Source of the DNA: Undaria pinnatifida
Lineage: Eukaryota > Sar > Phaeophyceae > Laminariales > Alariaceae
DNA length: 64,000 bases
Assembly: GCA_012845835.1 (NCBI GenBank)
Contig: JABAKD010000017.1
Location: 1,044,001-1,108,000 of the forward strand
Direction: 5' to 3'
The notes beneath the pieces are model-generated. The model was not told where the DNA came from, ran no database searches, and was given only the letters and a program-made list of their open reading frames with translations. Position numbers and translations under genes: made by a program. Of this stretch, positions 11,071-21,899 are shown piece by piece. How positions within the stretch are numbered: the first letter of the stretch is position 1; each line of letters begins with the position of its first letter.

Positions 11071-11393
11071 CTTTGTCAACGCTAGTGAAACGTCGGGCAC
11101 TGGCCTTCGCTACCAATGGTGCGGCGAGCAAGGAGAACATGGTCGAGGTGGTTCGGGACAGCGACGATACCACTCTATGTAGAGACTGCGAGGCTCAACA
11201 AAGCTGGAGGGTTGGGCACTACGGGAGCTGGCGGAGGCCTGGCGTTGTCAACGCTAGTGGAGCTTCGGGCAGAGGCTTTCGCTACCACCGGTGCGAACAA
11301 GGAGAACATGGTCGAGGTGGTTCGGGACAACGACGGCACTACTTTATGTAGCCTACATAGAGTGGTGCCGTCGTCGTCCCGAACCACCTCGAC
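11026..11393. repeat. Two ~170-bp tandem repeats ending in a palindrome
   Basis: Both units contain GGGCACTACGGGAGCTGGCGGAGGC, then TTGTCAACGCTAGTG and GGAGAACATGGTCGAGGTGG; the first starts near 11026 and the second near 11197. The end of unit 2 (11311-11350) is followed at once by its near-perfect reverse complement (11353-11393), giving a 40-bp-arm palindrome with almost no loop. Confidence 0.85.
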
Positions 11394-11419
11394 AAGCTAC
11401 ATATGTACCTGGTAGCATA

Positions 11420-11665
11420 TAAAATTTGCACTTCTTTTTTCGCCAGGTAGATCCCTACCTTTTCTTCGTACGTCAGGTCCGGGGTCACATAGCAGTCCCC
11501 CCACCCCACCCCCACTATGGTGCCACGATCACTCTTGCCCTCCGACAACATGGCGTAGACGCCGTCCCGATGGAAATCGAATCCGTAAAGCAGTACCTGG
11601 TACTGTACTACCTCATCGATATCGCGAGAAGGTCTCAACATTATTTTCTTCCCTGGTCGACTCGC
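11420..11665 (-). mobile_element. SINE-like fragment, reverse orientation
   Basis: On the minus strand this contains GTGACCCCGGACCTGA, the 3' block shared with the SINE at 29465-29828 and the copy at 49250-49610. The tRNA-like head is not evident here, so this is a 5'-truncated or diverged copy. Confidence 0.5.
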
Positions 11666-12376
11666 GTCGATTTTTTTGGGACGTCTTAGACTTCACAACT
11701 TCTCACGTACAAGTAGCACTGACAACACTAAAAATTAGCGATCTATTACACCTCGGACAAACCCTGCAATCCTGCAACAGAGGACATGCACCCCCCGTAA
11801 CACGCGATCGAACTGCCGCACACAGCTTGCAAAGATGAGCTCCCACGGCATCTTCGACCTCACAGCCACACTGTATTCTAATTTTAGATTATAAAAACGT
11901 CGCCCCCGTCCGCGTCACGCCTCTTTCCCAACAAAACAACAGAGCCAACCTCTCCAACTAAATCGACTGGACAGCCTGCCGGATGCAAGCGATGCTACAT
12001 GCTGCATTGGACGTTTTTCCTAGTGTAGGATTATCCAAGCCCAATTTCAATTATCAATAGCTTTACCCCCACCAACTGAAAATATCCCGCACTACCTCCA
12101 AGTAGTTTCGTCCTCGAAACTTCTGTTTCACCCGCACAACGTGACAAAACACGTGTTCGTCCCCGAAACGCATGACCGGGGCTTATTGTACGTCCCTTTC
12201 CATTGAGCTACTTGCGCACGTTTGCGGCGCGGCGGGGGAGAGCATCATCATGCAGAGCCATCGCTTCCTGTAGTGGAGGCTGACCCGTGTACTGTATGGA
12301 TCTGGTTTTGCTGTTTTGCTTGCAGCTTCAACGCGAAGCTGGTCGACGCGGGAGGGAAGAGGAGGAGGCGGCGTAC
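11666..12376. other. No gene recognised
   Basis: Nothing recognisable is seen apart from a G-rich purine tract leading into the homopolymer at 12377. A minus-strand open frame across 12183-12554 is driven by poly-proline from the G run and is not supported. Confidence 0.4.

Positions 12377-12405
<29 letters not shown>
12377..12405. repeat. 29-bp poly-G run
   Basis: The sequence has 29 consecutive G residues. Length in the real genome is uncertain because such runs slip both in vivo and in sequencing. Confidence 0.9.
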
Positions 12406-12408
<3 letters not shown>

Positions 12409-12552
12409 GCGAGGGAGGAGGGGGTTATTAGGCACAGGTCTGGAAAGAAAAACAGGCTAAAATTGAGGACGCTAGTCGTACAGAGACAGCAGTGTAACGT
12501 ACATTCTGTTTTGCGCAATACAGCATAACCTTTACCGGACAACCTTATACCC

Positions 12553-12905
12553 AATTATACAGGTTTGACTTTCAGGATAACCGTACAAGGGAGCCTTGCA
12601 GAACACTCTAGCAGGATAACTTTACAGGATAAGAATAACCTCACAGGATAACCTTACAGGATAACCAAACAGGAAACCATGCACGATAACGTGAAAGGAT
12701 AACCTCGTGTAGAGGAATAATCTTAAACCGTAAACCCACAGCATGATCTCACACGATAACCTCACCGTGTAAACCTTACAGCTCAACCTTACAACGCCAC
12801 CACGGATGATCTTACGTGATAACCTTACGATATAACCCAACAGGATACCTGGTAATACTTACAAGATAACCGTACAGGATAACCTTACAGGATACCCTTG
12901 GAGGA
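12553..12905. repeat. Minisatellite, ~12-13-bp unit (ACAGGATAACCTT)
   Basis: Degenerate repeats of AGGATAACCTTAC-like units run through the interval, more regular at both ends and diverged in the middle. No coding sequence is seen. Confidence 0.85.
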
Positions 12906-13124
12906 TACGTGGGGGAAAATACACAATCATGACTCTGCGTCGAGTTGCAGTATTATTGGTTGAGCCACGTAACGCACAACCTGACGCGTGCGACGATAGG
13001 GATAACATTTTTTTCAAGCAGAGTGTTGACATACGTGATCACGGTCTGTTTCGGAAGGCCGCTGCGGGCTGGGGGTGAATGAAACCTCCCACGAGTTGAG
13101 CCGGAAATCAAAAGGGAGGAATTA

Positions 13125-13290
13125 CAGTAGGGATCCCCCAGTACGGCGTTGGTGTGCTATAGAGAGCAATGTTACCGCCTTATTGGGGGAAGCCGCCTTA
13201 TTCATTCCAGTGTATGAGGACAGTTCCCCAGGCGTGCCAAGCGATTTTGACCGCCTTATATCCGGATATCGCCTTATCAGTTATTCAGAC
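13125..13290 (+). mobile_element. TA-flanked MITE (GGGGTCCCCCAGTAAGGCGGT family), copy 1
   Basis: It begins TA-CAGTAGGGATCCCCCAGTACGGCG and carries the family core GGTGTGCTATAGAGAGCAATG, GACCGCCTTAT and TATATCCGGATA. The TIR sequence starting with CAG next to TA resembles Tc1/mariner-type elements. The right end is not clear in this copy. Confidence 0.6.
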
Positions 13291-13379
13291 CTGGAGCTAT
13301 ACTGCAACAGAAAACGGAGGTGGAGGTAGGGGTTGACGGCACATGTGGTCACGGCTTTTTTCCCAGAAGGCCGTTGAGC

Positions 13380-13645
13380 GCAATCAAAAATTCCCACGAG
13401 GTAAAGCGGAAAATAAAAACGATGGACAACACAAAAAATAAATCTCAAGAGTCAAGCCAGAAAACAAAATGATAAAAAGACAAAAAACAAAACTCTCGCG
13501 AGTTGAGCGGCGGGACAATAAACGATTAACCAAAAATAAAAACAAAAAGTTCTCGCGAGTTGAGCCAGAAACAAAAACGATGGATAAAATAATAACAAAA
13601 CTCACATGTTGAGCTGGCAATTCAAAACGACGAACAGATCAATCA
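13380..13645. repeat. Degenerate ~55-60-bp tandem repeat
   Basis: Units of the form CTCGCGAGTTGAGCCRGAAAACAAAAACGATGGACAA recur about four times. It follows the MITE at 13125 and a related unit near 13085 (CACGAGTTGAGCCGGAAA), so the repeat may have spread with it. Confidence 0.65.
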
Positions 13646-13737
13646 AAACCTTTATTACCAATTAAGCAGGAAAATAAAGCAGGGATGTGGACCAACAAAA
13701 ACATACTGGAAGTTCGTAGAAGGAGGTAGGTACTCAC

Positions 13738-13925
13738 TGGGGGTTGACGAGTGATGCGAAAAACGCCTTAATCGTGGCCATTAGAGTCGGCTTCTTCCCC
13801 TTTGCGGACTTCTTGGATTTTTTCGACGTCTTGCCCTTCGATGAACCAGATTTACTCCCCGACTGCACCGACAGCAAAAAAACACAAGCGATGCGCAAAA
13901 CAGCGATAACACTCTTGTAAACCAT
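13738..13925 (-). CDS. Small Lys/Ser-rich exon, possibly secreted
   Basis: On the minus strand an open frame from ATG 13925 starts with a hydrophobic segment (MVYKSVIAVLRIACVFLLSV), which could be a signal peptide. A Ser/Lys-rich stretch (SKGKTSKKSKKSAKGKK) follows, then a short amphipathic helix, and the frame runs into a good donor (CCA|GTGAGT) at 13737. A possible acceptor (GTGCAG) at 13863 would instead make 13738-13862 an internal exon. Two decayed copies of this edge lie upstream at about 14030-14110 and 14360-14430, as in other loci of this window. The function is unknown and the remaining exons were not found. Confidence 0.35.
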
Positions 13926-14029
13926 GCCCTTTGCACATATTATGGCCGTTCGACTGAAAGACCAAACAAGTCACACGATTCCCGGACAGCACGGTATGCG
14001 ATATCGTACAGAGCACACGAAATTAAAAA

Positions 14030-14450
14030 CGTCTTGCTCTATGAAGACGAAGATTCGCTTCCGTCCCGACTGCGGATGCCAACAGCAGAATATCAACGGC
14101 GCGAAACAGCAGCAACAGCAAACAACGATACAAACATAAACGCCAACACCAACACCAACGACCGCGACGACGACGATGACACCAACCAACACGAACACCG
14201 ACGCCAACAACACCGACGAACGACAACAACGACGAGATATGAGTGAAGCATGTACAGTCACAGGTACGAAAAAATACGGTAAAAACGCAAAATACCTCTT
14301 GTGTGTATTCTTACAAACCATGCACAATAAAGTGCAGAAAAGCCAAAACACTTCGATCTCTTGCCCTGCACGACGAAAATTCGCTCCCCGCCTGTGCCGA
14401 CAGCGGAAAACCCAAGACAGGCGAAACAAAAACACGCCAAGGGAGTAACG
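14030..14450 (-). pseudogene. Two decayed copies of the 13.8-kb exon edge
   Basis: On the minus strand, blocks GCATCCGCAG-TCGGGACGGAAGCGAAT (about 14050-14090) and GTCGGCACAG-GCGGGGAGCGAAT (about 14375-14410) align with the acceptor-exon edge GTCGGTGCAG-TCGGGGAGTAAAT at 13850-13870. Downstream AGCAAGACG/GGCAAGA is also shared. They carry no open frame as long as the 13.8-kb copy. Confidence 0.5.
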
Positions 14451-15030
14451 AGTCGCCCATGGGCGAGGCAGATGAAAATGCTCAAACAGCAAAAGGATAG
14501 AAAACGCGATAGAGTGGGACGCGTGTGGTCCCGGTACAGTATCACAATACAGTAGGACCGGCCATCTCGTAAAAAACACAAAGGCCGGCCAAAGCTGGAG
14601 TTCGTACGTTGGAAAGAGTGTGCTCTACCCAAAATTTGAGGTAAAAGCGTCGAAAACGATTTTTTTGTCGTGTAAACATCAGCCAACATTTTCCTAATGC
14701 TTTGTCTTCTTACTAATAATATCATCGGTGCCCCGTGCAAAGTAAGGAGGTAAACTATTTTTATTTCCGCGCGTTTTTACGTTTCTCATCTGGTATGCTT
14801 GGGGGATTACAACCACCGAATATGCTACCGCGGTGAAATGTAGTGCAGGGCCTCAAACGAAGCTGTCCACGCACCTTTTTCGCACCGACTGTCTTCCCCC
14901 CCCGCAGGTCTATCAACCTTGACCCTGCGAGCTGATCCCGCGTTGCGTCCATCGCGCTCCCCCGGCCGGTTGTTGCGCCGAGAGCCCTGTAGCGGGAAGC
15001 ACAGGAGATAATGACGTTGCACAGATATAA
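14451..15030. other. No gene recognised
   Basis: Nothing recognisable is seen on either strand. The minus-strand frames here extend only because of the downstream GTA repeat. Confidence 0.35.
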
Positions 15031-15034
15031 ATAG

Positions 15035-15190
15035 TAGCAGTAGTAGTAGTAGTAGTAGTGGTGGTAGTAGTAGTAGTGGTAGTAGTAGTAGTAGTAATGG
15101 TAGCAGCAGTAGTAGTAGTAGTAGTAGTAGTAGCAGCAGTAGCAGCAGTAGCAGTAGTAATGGTAGCAGCAGTAGCAGTAATAATACCAA
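15035..15190. repeat. GTA/GTG/GCA trinucleotide microsatellite
   Basis: Interrupted (AGT)n with GGT and AGC variants. The long Leu, Tyr and Val frames in this stretch are artefacts of the repeat. Confidence 0.95.
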
Positions 15191-15340
15191 GGTTTTACCC
15201 GACAAGTACCCGTCTTAAACGGGTAGCTGCTAAAATTTGAAAAAAAAATACCCGGGTACTCGCGATTATTCACGGTTATTGGGCGGGTACCTGGGTACCC
15301 GTTTAACAGTCGGGTACCCGGGAAATTTTGTGTTCGTCAT
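15190..15340. repeat. Inverted repeat of ACCCG/CGGGT blocks
   Basis: The left part (GTACCCGTCTTAAACGGGTAGC...AAATTTG) is mirrored by CGGGTACCCGTTTAACAGTCGGGTACCC...AAATTTT. Related CGGGTACC blocks occur near 21505-21610. Confidence 0.7.
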
Positions 15341-15537
15341 GTTTGATCCTTAACGTTGCAAATAATATATTCAAAGGGAGTGGGTATATCGCAATGGGTA
15401 CAACATTCGGCATGACAACTTTGCGACGATGATTTCCGTACATCATACTAGCACAGTAGACTACGCGCCGCAAAAGCACGGTATGATATACTGACTGCTG
15501 TAGGTTATAGCAGCAATCGCATTCGTTTACTATTTTT

Positions 15538-15690
15538 GAGGTTTTCCCACTGGGTTTTCCCTCTGTTGGTTTGCATTCTTTAGGTTTTAGCAGGTGTTAC
15601 AAATCGCAGTCGTTTATTGTGCTCTGCTTTCCCACTGGGTGTTCCCTCTGCTTTTTGCATGTTTCAGGTTTTCGCAGGTGCACCTCGTAC
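15538..15690. repeat. Two ~90-bp tandem units
   Basis: TTTCCCACTGGGTTTTCCCTCTG...TTTGCATTCTTTAGGTTTTAGCAGGTG is repeated as TTTCCCACTGGGTGTTCCCTCTG...TTTGCATGTTTCAGGTTTTCGCAGGTG. A third diverged block (TTTCCCGCTGGGG) lies near 16945. Confidence 0.7.
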
Positions 15691-15742
15691 AGGTGTTGTT
15701 TAACGTGTATGTATTTTTTCATTAAGTGAAAGCGGTCGCATT

Positions 15743-16920
15743 AGAGTGTTTGCGAAAATACGTTTCTAAAAATTTACTTGCCTTCCGCTAAAAAAAGTGA
15801 ATTGCCTTCCCACCGAGTTTTTGGTGTGTTTGCGCTAGCGGTAAACAAAATCCTGCAGGCGACGCCTCCGAAATTTAGTAGGGAAACGGGGATGTGCGCG
15901 ATTGTAATATACGTACGAGTACAGCAGCAGCAGTACGAGTACTCGTAGTATTATACGATATAATTATACGATATACGAGTACTCGTTGTACGTACTCCAG
16001 TCTCGAGCCTCTCGTTTCAGGTGCAGCAGTACCTGGAACACGGTACATGCAAGCACCCAACAGACTACAAATCAGAGGTATGGCGGTCTGTCTCGCGCGT
16101 AAAAAACTCCTTGTGAGCAGGGACTACCTCATTACACGTGCTACAAGCAGAGCAACGCCTTCCTCATGCGACGGAAGGGAAGGCGAAGCGCAGTTTCCCC
16201 ATGGAACGTGGACCTGTTATTGCGAAGCACCACCCTGCGAAGAATCCGCAGTGAACGCAGCGGTTTAGGGCAGAGGAGTTTCCGCTCCTCTGCCCTAAAC
16301 CGAAAGTCATGCCACGCTTCAGTCGCGGTGATGTTGGAGAAGCGCGGTGGCTGCTGTCGCACAGATGGACCGATACGAGTCCTATCTTGCCAGATGCGGC
16401 ACACGATAGCCGCAATCAAGGCGCGTGGTGTCGCTCTCTGCGTTGAGGCTCCTCTCCTCGTGCGTGCGTTCGACCCCGCCAGCTGCGAGAAGTTCACCAC
16501 AGCTTGCAGCAAGCGCTGAACCCTTGGTCACGGACGCAGAGGGCAGCAACAGACGGTTCATCACCGGCCTGCTGCATATCTCTGATGTTACGCCTGCGCG
16601 TCGTGCTCAGGGTACTACCCTCTCAATCCTCCGTGCGTTCGTATTAGTAGCTTGTGTTGTGTCGTGACAACAGCGTGGTGCTTCAAACTGGTCCTGCTTA
16701 GGGCGCTATAGACCCTTGCAGAGGCGTTCTGCCTCGGACAAATGCTCGGTGTGTTGTAGGCCAATGAAACAGAGAGACAAAATTTACCGTAACTTTTGAT
16801 CAAAACCTACCTTCGACAAAGTACATTTTTGCCTTATTTTCAAAAATTTACCGCAAATATTGCCTTCGGGACAATTTTTGAAGAAGTAAATTTCTAAAAA
16901 CGTACTTTCGCAAACACTCT
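15743..16920. mobile_element. 1.18-kb TIR element with ATT target duplication
   Basis: The left end AGAGTGTTTGCGAAAATACGTTTCTAAAAATTTACTT is the reverse complement, with few mismatches, of the right end at about 16884-16920. Both sides are flanked by ATT (15740-15742 and 16921-16923), a 3-bp target duplication of the kind left by PIF/Harbinger or CACTA elements. No transposase is visible, so this is a non-autonomous element. A minus-strand open frame (16512-16141) lies inside, without a recognised domain. Confidence 0.75.
16261..16302. repeat. Perfect hairpin, 18-bp arms, 6-nt loop
   Basis: CGGTTTAGGGCAGAGGAG, loop TTTCCG, then the exact reverse complement. It sits in the middle of the 15743-16920 TIR element. 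Confidence 0.95.
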
Positions 16921-16923
16921 ATT

Positions 16924-17477
16924 ATTATATTATTTACCTGCGAATTTCCCGCTGGGGTTCTTTGTTTTCTGTATGCTTTATGTGTATCCTTGTAGGAAGT
17001 TTCCTTGGGAAGCAGCAATTTCCGCCCTTTTCATCTTCTCCGGTACTTTAACGTGTTTTTATCTTTAGGTAAAACCTACTAGTAGCGAGAGTACTGGGTA
17101 GTTTAGTGAGGCTACAGAGTGATCGTATACATTATCAAAATAAGCATACACTCCAGCTGTGAGATCGAAGATTTTGTCGAAACTCATCTTTGCAAGTTGT
17201 GTGTGATACTCCGATCGCGCGTATTACGGGTTGGGTGACCTCATTAAAGATATAGGTCGGCGACTCCCCTTGCAACTACAGTGGAGCTATCAGGATCAAC
17301 AGGGTGATGCTAGTCAGTCTGTGCGCGGAAACTACTTCGTCCACATCAATGTATTCAATAAGCAGTCTAATTATATATAAAACTTTCTTGTAAACGTTCA
17401 CGTCAAGGCTTCAACTCTAGCCTCGCTCAGTATTTGTATTCAACCCACACTGTTTAGCAAAAAAATGAATACTGTAG
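16924..17477. other. No gene recognised
   Basis: Unique AT-rich sequence apart from the TTTCCCGCTGGGG block noted above. No frame, RNA gene or repeat of note. Confidence 0.4.
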
Positions 17478-17790
17478 TTGTGCGACTCATCGCACCCCCG
17501 TGCGATCAATTTTTAAATGATTCCTAACTTTGACTTTTATCACACAGGGGTGCGATAACTCCGGTATGTGCGATGACTCCGGCCTCTGTGCGGAAAATGA
17601 ATTAAATGATTTGGTTTCCCGTTCTGACGCACACCCTTGTGCGGTAACTCCGACATGTGCGACTCTGAACAAATCACACACCCTGCCATGCTGTGATGTG
17701 AACGCACACCCCTGTGCGGTAACTCCGACATGTGCGATTCCGAGCAAATCAAACACCCTGCCGTGCTGTGATGTGAACGCACACCCCTGT
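17478..17790. repeat. Palindromic element plus three 75-bp tandem units
   Basis: 17478-17600 is an imperfect palindrome of the form ACTCATCGCACCCCCGTGCGAT...ATCACACAGGGGTGCGATAAC. Next, GCACACCCCTGTGCGGTAACTCCGACATGTGCGA units start near 17627, 17702 and 17777. The same GTGCGATGACTCCGG motif recurs at 18300-18440. Confidence 0.75.
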
Positions 17791-18299
17791 GCGGCCGACA
17801 TGTATGTGCGATACGGAGGAAACCACACCCCCCACTGCTGTACTGGTGGCGCACCTTCTGAACGTCCTCCCTGTGCGATACCTAACTCTACCATGTGCTA
17901 CACGGAACACACCTCTAGGGTGGAAACTGATAGGCACTGTTGCCTGTGTGCCTGCCTTCCTGCGGTTCGTCCGTACCGCACCCACAGCACACACAGCACA
18001 AAAACACAAAAAACCCAACTGAGTTGTCGGCTGCCGTCGTTCCGTCGCATGAGGTACAGCAGTACTAGGTAGGTCAGTACTGCATCGTGGCAGGGCCGGT
18101 GGTGCATTTTTTTTTTTTTTTCTTTGGTGCGGTCGCCGAATAAAAAATAACAAAAGCGAGAGTTTTTTATGTATGATATGCACCTGCTACAAACAGCGGT
18201 GAGCCCCGGTTACAAACCGCTAGAAAAACGGATCGTGGCACAATTTTTACCCTGAGGCCACACGCCACAGCATGCAACCTCACGCTCGAAGGTGGCACC

Positions 18300-18440
18300 A
18301 ATATCGGAGTCATCGCACCCCTGTGCGATGATTCCGACCCCTGTGCGGAAAATGAATTAAAGGATTCCAAACTTGAAAAATTAACGCACAGGGGTGCGAT
18401 GACTCCGGCATGTGCGATAACTCCGGCCTGTGCGATGACT
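18300..18440. repeat. Second copy of the GTGCGATGACTCC palindrome
   Basis: TCATCGCACCCCTGTGCGATGATTCCG on the left is mirrored by GCACAGGGGTGCGATGACTCCGGC on the right, with ATGAATTAAA.GATT in the middle as in the 17.5-kb copy. This is a small dispersed fold-back family. Confidence 0.75.
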
Positions 18441-18668
18441 CGCACAATTACGGTACACACATAGCCAAACTATGAACCGTAACGGTACTATAAGTGTATT
18501 ATGATACCGCTATAACCCATAGTTGTCAAGGTTGTTTATTGCATGTTTATCTTCAGGGATAAATATACATTTAACCATACTTTACAAAAGCCGCGAGGGG
18601 GAACGTTGAAATTCCCAAACGTCCCTCGCAACTTCGCTCTTAGCCCCCCGAAGCAATTTTTTTCGGCG

Positions 18669-19226
18669 TACACAAATACGTTTTGCAGATATGCACAACA
18701 GCCCCCACCCCCAACCACTGTAAACCAATATGTCTTCGAAAACACCACTCTGAAACTACACGATAACGAAGTCTAGAACATCAACCAAAACATACACGTG
18801 TAGCAACAACCACGTGGACACAAAATTCTCAAATCTTAGGATGCCCGTACACTAAAACCACATATACGTTCACATACGAAACCCAGTCGAATGGAACCCA
18901 TATACCCTGGGTTCCAAATTGAGGTCCTTACGAGTCAGAAACACAAATACGTTTAGCAGATATGCATAGCAGACCCTCCCCCCAACCACTGTAAACCAAT
19001 ATGTATTCTAAAACACCACTCTGAAACAACACGATAACAAAGTCTAGAACATGAACCAAAACATGCACGTGCAGCAAAAACCACGCAGACACAAAATGCT
19101 CAAATCTTAAGGATGTCCGCACACTAAAACAACATATACGTTAACATACGAAACCCAGTCGAAAGATGGAACCCATATACCCTGGGTTCCAAATTGAGGT
19201 CCCTACGAGTCAGAAACATCACATAG
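18669..19226. repeat. Tandem duplication of a ~275-bp unit
   Basis: Both units run from ACAAATACGTTT(T/A)GCAGATATGCA through CCAATATGT and ACCCATATACCCTGGGTTCC to GAGGTCC.TACGAGTCAGAAAC; the second begins near 18945. They differ at scattered sites only. Confidence 0.88.
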
Positions 19227-19734
19227 TCTACATTTAGTCTTTACACAAACCTAAAATGCGTCAAAACCAGCTCGTTGCCAAATAACAGGTTCATCAAGAA
19301 CGCAAGAACAAACCGAACAAGAGACGGGGTAATCACAGCAGCGCAAATCATTAAAGCATTCGCCCACCACATCACCTCCTTTGCAATTGGTTTTGGGCAT
19401 CGGCGAACTGGGTCCAACGCATGCCCGTAGTGTCTTAGGTGGAGTGAGGAGCGGTAGTAAAAATCAAGTGCGCTGCTCAATGAACAGTTCTTGACCGTCG
19501 GTACACTGAACAATCTTCGGGCCGCGTCTCCTCTGTATCAGGTGTGTGAGGAATTTTATTTGTCGTTTTCAAGCAAGCGTTGACATATACTACCTGGCTT
19601 GATGTAAAGGACAGGAACACCACTCAGCGATCATCTGCTGCGCGCTAGGGCATGTTTTAATGAGCACCACTAACAAGAGCACCAGACATGGACGCGACAT
19701 CTACAGGACCACAACATCTTCGGCGAGAGTGGGG

Positions 19735-20350
19735 ACAAAACAGGGCGTATAATCGTACACTAGATAATACTAATGTGAAAAGGAAGTACAAACAGATATG
19801 TAAACACTGCGGTAGACCACACTACCAACCTATTTCGCATGGTATTTCGTGCCTACCTGCCGTCTGCATGATTACCTGACAACCTCTACCAAACGCAGTA
19901 GCATATGCCTAACGAAGTAAAGTCACCCACGTGTTCAATAGTGGTGACATGGCATGCCCACATCACCTCGCTTGTTGAATTTGTAAGATGTATCTCTGTC
20001 TTAGAATTGGCAACCTCAGAGCCCCACATCGGCACGGCGAAAATCATGGGCGCAAAATCGTACATTTGAGTCAATAATAATGGGAAAAGGGAGTACAGGC
20101 AGATATGTTAAAATTGCGGTAGACCACACTACCAACCTATTACGTAGGGTATTTCGTACACACCGTCTGCATGATCGCCTCCCAACCTATGCCGAACGAA
20201 GTATGACTAACGAAGTAACGTAATTGAGAGCGGGTACACCAAGCGTTCCTTTCTAAACACTGACGATTCGCACTTCTCCCTCTCGTGCTCAATGGTGGTG
20301 ACATTGTATGACCACATCACCTCGCCTGTTGTATTTTGCGATATGTATCT
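19735..20350. repeat. Tandem duplication of a ~300-bp unit
   Basis: GCGGTAGACCACACTACCAACCTATT...CGTCTGCATGAT...CAAT(A/G)GTGGTGACAT...CACATCACCTCGC(C/T)TGTTG occurs twice (from about 19740 and 20040). The first unit has a 63-codon frame with a CKHCGRPHY segment; the second has a stop in the same place, so coding is not supported. Confidence 0.8.
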
Positions 20351-20491
20351 AATTAGCGATGTCAGAAAGTAATGGTAACTACATGGTTGTGCCCATCGAT
20401 TGAAATATTTTGTCTTGCGATCCATGTACAACAACAAATTATGAAGCTTTAACACGTTGTTTACCACGCCCAAAGATTGTGTTACATACCA

Positions 20492-20985
20492 CATCTAACA
20501 TCAAATCTTCTAGAATAATAAACAATACCAGGCAGGTGATATAAAGGGAAGTCTTCCTGCTACAACCTTCAGATTTGTCTCCTTTAAGGAGCAATGCTTT
20601 CCGCGCACATATTGAAGTGTTCCGCCCGTCCCGTCCCCCACCCGATCCCTCTTGTTCAAACGCCCCACCTAAAATCAAAATCTGCTAGAGTAGTAAACAC
20701 TACCAGCCGGCTGATATCACCTCATTATCTTTTTGGCCATCTAACATCAAATCTTCTAGAATAATAAGCAATACCAGGCAGGTGATATAAAGGGAAGTCT
20801 TCTTGCGACAACCGTCAGATTTGCCCCCTTAAAGGGTTTATAGTTTCCGCGCACATATTGAAGTGTGTCCCCCCCCCCCCCCGATCCCTCTTGTTCAAAC
20901 GCCCCACCTAAAATCAACATTTGCAATTGTAGTGTACACTACCAGCCAGCTGATATCACCTCAGTATCTTTCTAGCCATCCATGC
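20492..20985. repeat. Tandem duplication of a ~248-bp unit
   Basis: CATCTAACATCAAATCTTCTAGAATAATAA.CAATACCAGGCAGGTGATATAAAGGGAAGTCTTC is followed by TTCAAACGCCCCACCTAAAATCAA and CAGC(C/T)GATATCACCTCA, twice in direct order (from about 20492 and 20740). Confidence 0.88.
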
Positions 20986-21899
20986 CGTAGCTCCATTACA
21001 TCATCTTATCCTCGTGTGTTTTTTCCCACAGTGATTCCCATCATCTGCTTCTTGTTGTTTTGGAACGAATCCGAATTGTTATCGTACATAGAATACGGTC
21101 GCTTGTATTCCAATCGAGGGGGCATATTAATATATATACCACGTGCCTGGTATATGAAAGGCCCGGCTAAGCGTGTCCGGCGAGGGGCACTCACCTTCTC
21201 CGCCCTCTCGCTTGTTATGTATCAGGACCGACCCGCCTGTGCTTTGAACACGCGACAACCATACTGCTACTGCTACTGCTACTGCTGCTGGACTGCTGTT
21301 ATTGCGTGCCGGGCGCGCTGTCGGCGCGGCACTGAGCACCCCGAAGCTGGTGGGGGGGGTATGGTGTGTGGTGGCCTGTATGATGTAAGGTGAGACATAA
21401 TTTTTAACTTGGAAAGGGTTTCCTGGAGAATATGTACGAAATGTTACTCATGGGGCGTAATTTGGGGGATGATACGTTGATATTCCTGGGGGTTCTAAGG
21501 TAAAACAACGGGTACCTGGGCCCCAAATACTCGGCGAGTATGAAGTGTTACGCGTACGCGTCACGGGTATTAGCAAGCCGGGTAATACTCGCGAGTGCCC
21601 GGGTAATTGGCAAAAGGGTAACACCTCTAGTAGCAGCAGTGGTAGCAGTAAGTTTGTTGTATTACGCCGCTGTCCAAGATCCACATTACGTGGTAATCAT
21701 AGTACAGCGGTAGCCGCGCTTTCAGCTCTTCCCGTTGTGGCTGCCAAGAGCGGTGTTTTCGTGCATGTGCATATCATAGGCTGTGTGCGTACGAGTAGTA
21801 TAGTTCTGCGTGTGAATGTGCGCGTAAGATGAACTTACGGTCTCCAGAGCAAAACGGAGATTATGTGCCCGCAGACAAAAAAAAGGGGGAAATAAGTCG

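Noticed and set aside
12183-12554. Minus-strand proline-rich protein
   Set aside because: The proline run is the 29-bp G homopolymer; the rest has no motif.
12553-12905. CRISPR-like array
   Set aside because: Units are contiguous and degenerate with no unique spacers, and the context is eukaryotic.
19688-19879. Small zinc-binding protein (CKHCGRPHY)
   Set aside because: The adjacent duplicate of the same unit has a stop in the frame, and no other support exists.
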